IMG/VR virus record: IMGVR_UViG_3300036781_000412
Location: 1-27,009 of that record
Source: a virus
Strand: one strand, 5' to 3'
DNA length: 27,009 nucleotides
Shown one piece after another: positions 17,360-26,800 of this stretch. The notes beneath the pieces are model-generated. The model had not been told where the DNA came from, did not search any database, and saw only the letters and a program-made list of their open reading frames with translations. The translations under genes were made by a program, and so were the position numbers. Position 1 is the stretch's first letter. The number at the start of each line of letters is the position of its first letter.

Positions 17360-17880
17360 GCCAAATCGTCCTGCTGGGTGGTGTCGGGGGCGGCAACATT
17401 CACCGGCTGGGGTACGGCAACCCGGACGACAACGGCACGTTCACGCCCTTTGTCGCCGTCTCCCAGCTCTTCGCCGCGCCGGACTGGACGACCGAGTTGG
17501 CGATGCGCTATCTCGTGGTGGTGGTGAGCGCCAACGCAGGGATCCCGCTCCTGATGACGCCGATCCTCGAAGGGGCCGCGCTCGATGGCACCAGCGGACA
17601 ACCGGATTGTCGCGTCGCTTTCGCCATTCCCGTGCCGACGCTGGGGCGGGTGCGCTCGACGGTGCGCGTGAAGGTCGGGCTCTTCAACCGGATCCGACTC
17701 GCGGCCGGGCAGGATCTGGGTCGCACCGCGTTCCGCGGGGCCTTCGCACAGTTCCGCATTGAGAGCACTGGCGCCTGGACACTGGCTTCGGGAGAAACCG
17801 ACGCCGATGTGAGGTTTGACGGTGTCTCGGTGGACTACTCGCCGTTGCAGGGGCGGATCCCGACGGTGGGGCCATCATGA
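17356..17880 (+). CDS. Hypothetical structural protein
   Basis: A 174-residue protein that begins at ATG 17356 and overlaps the tail gene by ATGA. It is beta-rich, with a hydrophobic strand (RYLVVVVSANAGIPLL, about residues 51-66) too polar around it to be a clear membrane span. Its Gly-rich N-terminus (LLGGVGGGNIHRLGYG) and several Val-Arg alternations suggest a virion component. No family is recognised. It is expressed with the propeller-like gene and the next 66-residue gene, which it also overlaps by ATGA. Confidence 0.65.
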   Translation: MSQIVLLGGVGGGNIHRLGYGNPDDNGTFTPFVAVSQLFAAPDWTTELAMRYLVVVVSANAGIPLLMTPILEGAALDGTSGQPDCRVAFAIPVPTLGRVRSTVRVKVGLFNRIRLAAGQDLGRTAFRGAFAQFRIESTGAWTLASGETDADVRFDGVSVDYSPLQGRIPTVGPS

Positions 17881-18077
17881 GTTCCATCAACGGTTCCCAG
17901 CCTGTCCGCGGCCGTGACATCTCGGTCTCCACCTGGGCAGACACCGACCTGTCGGCCCTCACGGACACGGTCAACGCCGCGCTCAAGGCGCTGGGCGAGG
18001 TGCGGGTGCTCAGCTTCGAGATTCGCAGTGACGGGACGACCTACACCGCCGTCGCCGTGACCACCAAGCAGGGGTGA
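17877..18077 (+). CDS. Small hypothetical protein
   Basis: A 66-residue protein from ATG 17877, overlapping the previous stop. It contains one likely amphipathic helix (LSALTDTVNAALKALGE, about 24-40) followed by a beta hairpin-like end (VRVLSFEIRSDGTTYTAV). No family is recognised. The tight coupling on both sides, and the single base before the next gene, support it as a real gene of the tail and ejection module. Confidence 0.65.
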   Translation: MSSINGSQPVRGRDISVSTWADTDLSALTDTVNAALKALGEVRVLSFEIRSDGTTYTAVAVTTKQG

Positions 18078-18078
18078 G

Positions 18079-19695
18079 ATGGCCATACTAGCCAACACGT
18101 CCAGTGCGATCGCGGCGCTGACGGCGAAGAAGAAGGCCACGCAGGCGGGCGCCGCTCCGGCGCCCGCGCCAAGCGTCGCCACGGGGCTCGAGCCATCCAC
18201 CTCGCCGACGTTGGAGACCTCGCCGGGGATCCAGATGTACACCGGCCCGCAGGCCTACAGCTCGGCCGCTCCGGCGGCGCAGACCTCGGGACAGTACGCC
18301 ACGCCGGGCGGCCGCACGGTCGCGCCCGTTGCCCCACCCAGCGACCTCAAGTCGCCCGCGGATTTTCAGGCCTGGGCGAAGGCCAATGGTCCCGGCCTCC
18401 AGAACGACAGCAATCAGAAGGCCGCCACGGCGCAGGGATATGGCTCGGCGGTGTATCAGACCGGCCTCTACGACCCGACCGATGCGAATCAGGAATACAA
18501 CATCGAGGGGACCGGCGCGCTGAATGCCAATGGGGGCATGAACCTCGCCAACTTCAATCAGGCCGATTATCAGGACCTGCTCGACTCCAAGAAGCAGTCG
18601 GATACAGCCGTCGGGCAGGCCGCCACGAGCCGCACCGCGGCACAGACCAGCTACGCCGCCAAGCCGACCGTCGGTACGGCCCCGACGGTCGCCGGGGCGT
18701 TGGCGCCCTACCAGAGCACCGCGCCGGGCGCGTATCAGGCGAGCGCCGCACCGCAGTTCAATGTGAACCCGCAGGGGACGGACGATGTGGTGCAGGCCGC
18801 GCAGCAGTACGGGGTGCAGCTCGGCAACCCGAGCGGGCCGACCGCGCCGGTGGGCGCCCAGGATGTGGCGGGCGGTGGTGCGGCGTTCTCGCAGTACGCG
18901 ACGGGCGCGCAGAACAACTTCCTGACCGCGCTCCAGACACAGATGGGGCAGCTGACCGACAACGCGGCCGCGCACAACCGTCTCAAGACCGGCTTCCTCA
19001 CGCAGGATCAGGGGAATCTCGGCAAGGCGGTCGCTTCGTCCTTCGACAACGATATGCTGACGCACGCGCTCGATGCGGCCAGCCTCGACCAGCAGGCGGC
19101 GACCGGGAACGCCGATCGCCAGTTGACCGCGGACACGGGCAATGCGACCCGCGGCCAGCAGGGGCAGCAGTTCGCGCTCTCCTTCGCCGGCGACCAGGCC
19201 GCGCGCGAGGACCAGAACGCGCTCGCGGACAACACCGAGGGCTACAATCAGTACGCCGACACGCGCAACTACGGTGAGGCGGATCAGCAGCAGCAGTACA
19301 GCCAGTACGCGGACCAGCGGAACAGCGCACTCACGGCCGAGGGGCAGGACTACGATCAGTTCGCCAATACCCGCGATGCCGCGCAGAATACCTATGCCAG
19401 CGATCGTGACTTCACCCAAGGCGTCGCGACGACTGACCAGAATGAAGCGGATGCCCAGCGGTCCTTCTACACCAACCTGCTTCAGCAGACCCAGGGCAAC
19501 TATACCCAGCAGGCGGCGGATCAGGCGGCCAATAGTGGTTTCGCGGGCTTCATCAAGAACACGGTGGCGCCGATCGCGGGGATTGCCGGTGACGTCGCGG
19601 GGATCATCAGCCCGGCCGCCGGGGCCACCAAGGCCGTGAAGAAGGTCGCTGGCGCCGCCAGCTCCGGCTTGGCCGGCGCGAATGTGAACGCCTGA
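18079..19695 (+). CDS. Putative internal virion (ejection) protein with 18-residue repeats
   Basis: A 538-residue protein rich in Ala, Gln, Thr, Tyr and Asp. GGGGTGAG at 18070-18077 lies directly before ATG 18079. The N-terminal half is low-complexity. Residues 389-442 hold tandem repeats of the form Y-x-Q-[YF]-A-[DN]-x-R-[ND], with the tyrosines at 389, 407 and 425, exactly 18 residues apart; a degenerate copy begins at 439. The last 55 residues form a hydrophobic Gly/Ala/Ile stretch (GFAGFIKNTVAPIAGIAG onward), which could insert into a membrane. A long repetitive region plus a membrane-active end, located after the tail genes of a short-tailed phage, fits an internal protein ejected to help DNA cross the envelope. 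This is an inference; a fibre-like protein is the alternative. Confidence 0.55.
   Translation: MAILANTSSAIAALTAKKKATQAGAAPAPAPSVATGLEPSTSPTLETSPGIQMYTGPQAYSSAAPAAQTSGQYATPGGRTVAPVAPPSDLKSPADFQAWAKANGPGLQNDSNQKAATAQGYGSAVYQTGLYDPTDANQEYNIEGTGALNANGGMNLANFNQADYQDLLDSKKQSDTAVGQAATSRTAAQTSYAAKPTVGTAPTVAGALAPYQSTAPGAYQASAAPQFNVNPQGTDDVVQAAQQYGVQLGNPSGPTAPVGAQDVAGGGAAFSQYATGAQNNFLTALQTQMGQLTDNAAAHNRLKTGFLTQDQGNLGKAVASSFDNDMLTHALDAASLDQQAATGNADRQLTADTGNATRGQQGQQFALSFAGDQAAREDQNALADNTEGYNQYADTRNYGEADQQQQYSQYADQRNSALTAEGQDYDQFANTRDAAQNTYASDRDFTQGVATTDQNEADAQRSFYTNLLQQTQGNYTQQAADQAANSGFAGFIKNTVAPIAGIAGDVAGIISPAAGATKAVKKVAGAASSGLAGANVNA
19243..19404 (+). repeat. 54-bp (18-residue) in-frame tandem repeat
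   Basis: Units begin at the Tyr codons at 19243, 19297 and 19351, an exact 54-base period, with a partial copy at 19393. The shared core at protein level is YxQYADxRN, and DNA identity is high in the first eight codons (CAGTACGC is common to the first two). The repeats lie within the putative ejection protein. Confidence 0.75.
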
Positions 19696-20816
19696 TGCCT
19701 GGCTTCTACCAGACCCAAGGCTTCCGGCAGCCGACCGCGCCGCCGCCCGATCCGACCGGCTCCGCGCTCAACAGCCTGGCCGATGCGCTCTCGCGCGTCG
19801 ATCAGCAGGTCGAGGGCCGCGCGCAGAAGCGGTGGCAGATGGATCTCCAGAACCGGCAGCTGGCCGATGAAGAGGACCGGACCGCGACCGCCCAGCAGCT
19901 CCAGCGCGATCAGTTCGATGCCTCCCGACTGGCGACCCGCCGGGCTGAGGCGGCCAAGGGTGTCTACGACACCCTGACGCCAGAGCAGGATAGCGCCACG
20001 GTCGAGTCCTACGACCCGACCACCGGCGAGGACAAGGGCGCCACGCGCCGGTATCAGGACCTCGGCGGCGGCCTGGGTTATCAGGACGTCACGGCCGACA
20101 ACAACAGTGACTACACCCGCGGCGAGACCCGGCACATCGCCAGTGCGCGTCGGGCGCAGGCGATCGCCGAGGGGACCGCCGCGGGGCTTTCCGCGGACGA
20201 GGCTGGCGCCCGCTACGACTCGGACCCGGCGTCGATCGCCAAGGCCCTCGAGGGAGAGGACGCCGACCGCCGCAAGGGTGACTTGCAGACGCAGCACGAC
20301 AAGTCCACGCACGACACCGACGTCGAGGTGGCACGCATTCGGGCCGCCGCCGAGCGATCGGCCGCGGGCAACGGCGCCAACAGCGACGTGACCCGGCGCC
20401 TGGCGGTGCTCAACAGCCAGATTGACGACAGCCGCAGCGACTACACCGTCGCCTCCAAGCTGGACCCGGATACCGGCGAACCGACGGACCCGCGGCGTGC
20501 CCATGAGTTGCAGCAGCGGACCGACTCGCTCGAAGGAGTCCGCGATGGTCTCGCCGCGCAGCAGGGCCACGGGGTTGGACAGCCACCACCGCCGGCCGCG
20601 GGCACGCCGCGACACTATCAGGGTAAGAATGGCGGCCAGCAGGCGTTCAACGCCCAAATCCCGGGCCTGATCCAGAAGCGCGCCCAGGCCGTGCAGAAGC
20701 TGCTCGGCCAGGGGATGACCCGCGATGATGCCGAGCGGAAGGCGAGCGATCTCTACAATCAGGCCATAATGCAGTTGGCGACGCAGTACGGCATTGTTCA
20801 GGGCCAGCAACCGTGA
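19695..20816 (+). CDS. Putative internal virion or ejection protein (coiled coil)
   Basis: A 373-residue protein from ATG 19695, overlapping the previous stop (TGATG). Residues about 20-95 are strongly helical and charged (LADALSRVDQQVEGRAQKRW and following), likely a coiled coil. The central part is rich in Asp, Gly and Arg. Around 190-270 there is a second helical region (ADRRKGDLQTQHDKS onward), and the last 50 residues are helical (LIQKRAQAVQKLLGQG). No enzyme motif was found. It lies between the repeat-bearing ejection candidate and the giant polyvalent gene, whose GTG start overlaps its stop. A virion-internal protein or a chaperone for loading the giant protein are both possible. Confidence 0.55.
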   Translation: MPGFYQTQGFRQPTAPPPDPTGSALNSLADALSRVDQQVEGRAQKRWQMDLQNRQLADEEDRTATAQQLQRDQFDASRLATRRAEAAKGVYDTLTPEQDSATVESYDPTTGEDKGATRRYQDLGGGLGYQDVTADNNSDYTRGETRHIASARRAQAIAEGTAAGLSADEAGARYDSDPASIAKALEGEDADRRKGDLQTQHDKSTHDTDVEVARIRAAAERSAAGNGANSDVTRRLAVLNSQIDDSRSDYTVASKLDPDTGEPTDPRRAHELQQRTDSLEGVRDGLAAQQGHGVGQPPPPAAGTPRHYQGKNGGQQAFNAQIPGLIQKRAQAVQKLLGQGMTRDDAERKASDLYNQAIMQLATQYGIVQGQQP

Positions 20817-23800
20817 GCGGTCCGGGCCCCAACGCGCTTGACGATTTTCTCTCGTCAGGCGCCTACACGGATAGCCGGACCCAGCTCGATGCCTTCCTCG
20901 ACGGTCCCGACGACGACAACCCCCTCGCCGGACTCCGGCCGGCCAAGAAGCCCGCGGGGGCCGTGGCGCCGCGTTACGGCATGGCGAGCGATGCGACCGC
21001 CGCGCCAGCGGGCGGCCGGGTCGAAGATCAGCCGGTAGCCGAGCCGAGCACCAACCCATTCATGCAGGGCGTCCATCGTGGCGCCACGACGCTGCGGACC
21101 GACCTCGATGCGTTCCTCTCGGGGCCGGACGACGTCAATCCGGGCAACCTCGACACCCGGGCGCGCGACCGGGCCGATATCGCGGGCCTGGGACCGGGCC
21201 GCACGATGAAGGGCATTCACTCGATCGGCGACGCGCTGGACTACGGCGCGGAGAAGGCCGGCGAGCTGGGCACCGAGATCGCGCCGGTGATCGGTGGCGG
21301 GATCCTCGCGGCCAGTCTCGGTGCCCCTGCGGCGCTGGGTGCGGCCGCGGCCGCGTACCCCACCGCGGTGGGTGGCCTCCGCAAGACGTTCGCTGACACG
21401 CCAAATGTGAGCGACGACACCGGCACCGCGGCCGCGTTCGGGCTCGGCGTGCCGATCGCCGCCTTGCAGGCCGTCGTGCCAGGTGCGTCCGTCGAGGATG
21501 CGCTGATGGGGAAGATGCTGGAAGGGGCTGGGACTGGCATCCTCGACATCGCCAAGCGCACCGCCTCCGCGGCCGCCAAGAGCGCTGCCGTGGGCGCGGT
21601 CGCGGGCGGTGCATCCGCCGAGCTGGAGCAGCAGGCGCCGCGCGCGATCGCCGGGGAGCACGTCGGCGTCGCCGATGCGCTCGACAGCTTCCTCGAGGGT
21701 GCGGGATCCGGGGCCGCGGTCGGCGCCGTGCTGGGTGGTGCGGGTCACGCGGTCGCGGAAGGCCGGCAGTTCCTCGGCCGCTCGCTGGCGGATGCCGCGG
21801 GGCGCACGCCACCACCGCCGCCGGAAGATGTCGAGTACTCGGTGGACGAGGAGCCGCGGCCCCTGCTGCCGAAGCCGACCGGCAACGGCGCCGAGCCACG
21901 GTCGAGTAATCCGCGCCCAGCTACTGGCCCGACCGACGGACCGCTCAACATGGAGGCCGCCAACCGGGCGGCGCCGGCACCAGGCACCACGGTCACGCGG
22001 ACCGAGCCGGGGCAGAACGGCATGGCCGAGACGACCCGCGGCGTGATTCTCCACACCGCGACCGGCCCGAAGGTCGTCCTGCAAAGCATCGACACGCCGT
22101 TGCAGTCGCAGCGGATCAACGGGTCCGAGGACTTCGATCCGCAGGTGTGGCAGACTGACACGGCCGCACCGACACAGCCGGGGGCCGCGTCGCCGCAGTC
22201 GCAGCCGAAGCCCACCGCGGCGACCGCGCCGTTCGTGGAGCATACGGACACGCCGGCGCCGACCTCGCTGGATCAGTTCTTGACGGCCGAGCCTGCGACG
22301 GTCGAACCGCCAGTTTCGCGTGAAACGCCGATACCGCCTCCCGCGGACGACGAGCCGCTGCCGGAGTACGGCGTCGCCGATATGCTGGCGCCGGAGGATC
22401 ACGGCCCGCTGCCGGTGCAGGGCGAGGTCGCGCGGCTGCGGCAGCAGAACCGCGGCTTGCAGCGCCAGCTCTACACCTCCGACCTGACCGGACTCGGCAA
22501 TCGCCGCGCCTTCGACGCGCACCGCTCGAACCTTGCCGACCGCGAGGAAGAGGGCCAGCACGACTACGTCGCGATCGACATGGCAGGGCTCAAGGCCCGG
22601 AACGATGTGCAGAGCCACGCGGCGGGCAACCACGAGATCCAGAGCGCGGCAGGCGCGCTCTACGGCGCCGCGCAGGCACTCGGGATCGAGCGGCGCAACC
22701 TGTATCACCTCTCCGGTGACGAGTTCGCGGCGATCGTGCCGAAGGGCCGCGGCGCGGACCTCCTGGCGGGCGCGCAGGAACGTTACGGCCAGCCGGCGAT
22801 CCCGGGCACCAACCTCGCCAACCGGCTCGACGGCGTCGTCGGGACTGACTGGAACGACGCTGACACCAAGCTGTCGGAGTTCAAGGCCGCGCGACCCGCG
22901 GCGCAACAGACGCGCCCGACCGAGCGCGCCGCAGCACCCACCACCAACGCGGAGCCGAACGATGCGACACCCACCGAAGGGCACGAAAACCAGCTCGAGC
23001 GGCTCACTGAGCGGCCGGGCACATCAGCAGAAGGGCGGCAAGAAGGCAGCGCCGTCGGCCCCGCCGCACCAGGCGTCGGACACGGGGATGGAAGCGGAGC
23101 AGTGCGACCCGGCAGCCGAGGCACAGGAGACGGGGAGCGGAATGCCGCAACAGGTAGGGAACGCGGCGCCCCAGGGGAAGGGCCGGTACTTCAAGGGGAA
23201 CGGCACGAGGAAGTAGTCCCGGCGGATCGTCCCCTGCGGAAGCGGGGGGCGGTCGCCAAGGAGCAGGAGCGCGCCGCGACCGATGAGATGGTCCAGCAGG
23301 TGAAGGAGGCGCGGAAGAGCAAGAAAGAGCTGGCGGCCGAGCGGCAGGCGGCCATTGACCAGCGCACCTCGGAGCTGGTCGAGCACGGCTTCAACGAGGA
23401 TGGCGCCCGGAATCTGGCGATCCACGAGGCCAATACTGAGGCGATCAACGAGCGCGCCCGGCAGGAAACCGAAGGCACGATCGAGCGCGCGATCGAGCGC
23501 AACCCCACGCCGTCGCGCGCCGAAGCCGACGCGGCGACCGATGGCGAGCGCCCGCGCGCGGTGATGGATGACTCCGGCGTGGTACACGTCGAGCCGTTCA
23601 CGGACCCGCAGTTCGGCGAGGATGCGAGCCATGGCGGCATCGTCAAGCGCGCGATCGACAAGGGCGCCACCTTCGATCGGTACGACGGCGAGGGGACCCT
23701 CCGCGGCTGGCTGGACAGTGATGGCCGGTACATGAGCGCCAAGGACATTGGCGACGTCCTGACCTCCCAGCCACCAGCGTCGGCGCCCGCGCCGCTCGAG

Positions 23801-26800
23801 ACGAAGTTCTTGAGCTTCACCAGCGACAAGGCGCTCGGCTACCACGTCCGCTCGGCGGATGGCGCGATCGACGGCCGGTACAATCTCTTCCCGAATGGGC
23901 GGCTGACCGACGCGGCCGACAAGGCGATCAGCGAGCCTGGGCTGAAAGGGCGGATCACGACCGCGATCCGCGCCGATCTCGCGCAGCAGTCGCGCGTCGA
24001 GGATGCGAAGAAGCGCCAGTACGGCGCCGAGCCGGTTGCGGGCTCCTTTGTCCCGGATGAGGCGCCCCCGGCGCGCGCCAACCCGACCGCCGAGCGCCGG
24101 GCCGGTGCCGTGACCGAGCTGACCCGGCAGCTGGAAAAGGCGCATGCCGGGGGCGGCTATGTCTGGCCGGTCAGCCGGGCCCCCGTGGTCGCCGAGAGGA
24201 TGATCTCCGGGCTCGAGGCGGGGACGGCCAAGGTCACCGGCATGGCGACCAAGGCCACGGCAAAGGCGCTCGGGATCAAGAATCAGAAGGGCGAGTGGAA
24301 GGCGTACCTTGCTGGGACGCTGACACCCAAGCAGGTTTCACGCGCGGAGGCAGCTGATGGCGAGCGTAATCCCGCCCCTGAGCTACTGGGGCAAGATGTT
24401 CCTGCACAACTTGAAGGAGAACGACCCGAATCGGTACTCAGCCCTGAACGCGGCGGGGAACCTCGGGGAGACCGCGGCCGCGATCGAGTCGGAAGCCCAG
24501 CAGAAGTTCTCCGAGATGGTGCAGACGCTGGAGGAGCAGGACGGCCCGGCGCCGGACGACCCGGTGAAGAAGGACAGCTGGATGCGGACGATCACGAACG
24601 CGGCGAGGGAAGTGGCCTACAAGGTGTGCGAGGTGCCGAGGCCGGGGGATCCGCAGAGCTAGTCGATCACCCGGAGCGCATCGTCGCCCGGGACTTCGAC
24701 CTGCACGAGCTGGACGATCTCGGCGTCGGTGGTCCCAAGGCCAAGCTGGCGGCCAACATGGCCGCGCTGCGCGTACTGCGCACACTCACCGTCGAGCACC
24801 GGATGCCCACGGCGGCCGAGCAGGCCGTGCTCGCGCGCTACGTCGGCTGGGGCTCGCTCTCGAAGGTGTTCTCGTCGGACGCTGATGCGGCCGGGCCAGT
24901 ACAGGCCGAGCTCAAGCAGCTGTTGAGCCAGGCCGAGTACGCCGCGGCACGGCGCTCGACGCTCAACGCCCATTACACCTCACCCACGATCGTCAACGGC
25001 CTGTGGTCGCTGGTGCGTCACCTCGGCTTCGAGGGCGGCCGCGCGCTCGAGTCGTCGGTCGGTACCGGCAACTTTATCGGCTTGCGGCCCGCGGCGATCC
25101 GTGGCACCACCTCGATGCTCGGCGTCGAGCTCGAGCCGCTCACCGCCCGGATCGCGGCGCTCCTCTACCCGCAGCAGCGGATCATCAACAGCGGCTTCGA
25201 AGAGCTGACGGTCCCGGATGGCTCTTTCGATCTGGCGATCGGCAACCCGCCGTTCGGGGCGTATTCGGTCACGCAGCGGCGGCCATCGCTGCCGCGGAAG
25301 CTCTCGATCCACAACTACTTCTTCGCCGAGTCGCTCCATCGCGTGCGTCCCGGCGGCCTGGTCGCCTACGTCACCAGCGCGTTCACAATGGACGCCAAGG
25401 GGCAGGAGGCGCGCGAGTATCTGGCGTCGATCGCCGATCTCGTCGGCGCGATTCGCCTGCCAGCCGGTGCGTTCCGCGGCAACGCGGGCACCGACGTAGT
25501 CACGGATATCATCGTGTTGCAGCGCCGGGAGCCCGGCGTGGCGGCGAGCGGCCCGGCGTGGACGCAGGTGCTCGACTGGACCTCGCCCAAGGGCGAGTCG
25601 ATGCCGCTCAACGAGTACTTCGCAGCGCACCCCGAGATGATGCTGGGCGAGATGCAGTTGACCCGGGACCAGCACAGTGCCGAGGAGCCGACGCTGGTGG
25701 CGCCGACGGGCTACGATTTCACGGACGATCTCGCCCGCGACCTCGCCCAGGCTATCCGCGCCCTCCCGGCGGGGATCTACACCGAGGCGCCGCAGCCGCT
25801 CCCGGCGATGCCGCGCGAGGTGCGCGCCAAGCGGATCCACGAGGCGTCGTTCCGCGTCGAGCAGGGGAAGCTCCAGCAGCTGATCCAGGGCGAGTTCAAG
25901 AACAGCGACATCCCGACGGCGCACCATCCGCGCCTGATCGCCCTGACACGGCTCCGCGAAGCGGTGGACCGGATCTACGATACGCAGCTGGCCGACGAGC
26001 GCGATGATGCGGCGATCGCGGAGGCCATCACCGCGGCGCGGAAGCTGTACGAGGCCTTCGTCAAGAAGTTCGGGCCGATCAACAAGGCGACCCGGACCAT
26101 CACCAAGCGGATCCTGAAGAACGGCGAGCCGCAGGTCATTACCCGCCGGCCGAATATTGCCTACTGGGATGAGGACCCGGAGTATCACCGCGTCATAGGG
26201 ATCGAGCGGTACGACCCGGTCTCGGGCGAGGCGCAGCCGGCGGAAATCCTCGAACGGCCGATCCTCGCGCGCGACCCGATGCGGCTGGAGTACGACAACG
26301 CCATCGACGCCCTGCCTGCGGTGCTGGCCGAGACGGGCAAGGTCGATCTGCCGCTGATCGCGAAGCGGACCAAGCTCTCGGCCGACGACGTGCTCGAGCA
26401 GCTCGGCGACCTGGTGTATCACGACCCGGCAAGCGGGGCATGGGAGCCGCGCGCGACGTACCTGTCCGGTTCGGTGAAGGTGAAGCTCGCGCAGGCGAAG
26501 GTCGCGGCCGAATCGGATCCCTCGATGGGGCGCAATGTGGTGGCGCTCGCGGCCGTGCAGCCGGAGGACCTGCCGCTCTCGCGCGTGCGGATGACGCTCG
26601 GCGAGCACTGGATCCCCATGAGCGTGTACCGGGACTTCCTCGTGCATCTCTTCGAGGACGCTGGCGCCCAGCCGGGCCGAGACTGGCAGGTCGAGAAGGT
26701 TGTCGATGACTGGACTGTCACCACGCCGGGCTGGGCGCGCAATACCACCGCGAGCACGACGCGCTGGGGCACCGAGCGCGTGCCGGCCGCCAGGGTGCTG

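Noticed and set aside
22533-22961. Upstream extension of the first nested gene
   Set aside because: The sequence before ATG 22962 is Arg/Ser/Thr-rich shadow of the GGDEF-like domain; the character changes at 22962, where the Shine-Dalgarno sequence is.
20855-22984. 709-residue minus-strand frame opposite the giant gene
   Set aside because: It is Arg-rich and of low complexity, and it lies opposite recognisable domains of the + strand gene; it is an antisense shadow.
24335-24344. GTTTCACGCG as a second parS site
   Set aside because: Only one half matches the parS core; the other half does not form the palindrome.
24626-24665. Separate start for the methyltransferase part of the giant gene
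   Set aside because: The GTG at 24626 in the giant frame has only an abutting AAGGT and no proper spacing, and the upstream frame has no stop, so a continuous polypeptide is the simpler reading.
24980-26647. 555-residue minus-strand frame opposite the methyltransferase
   Set aside because: The + strand carries clear methyltransferase motifs throughout, and the minus product has only Arg/Leu/Asp-rich shadow composition.
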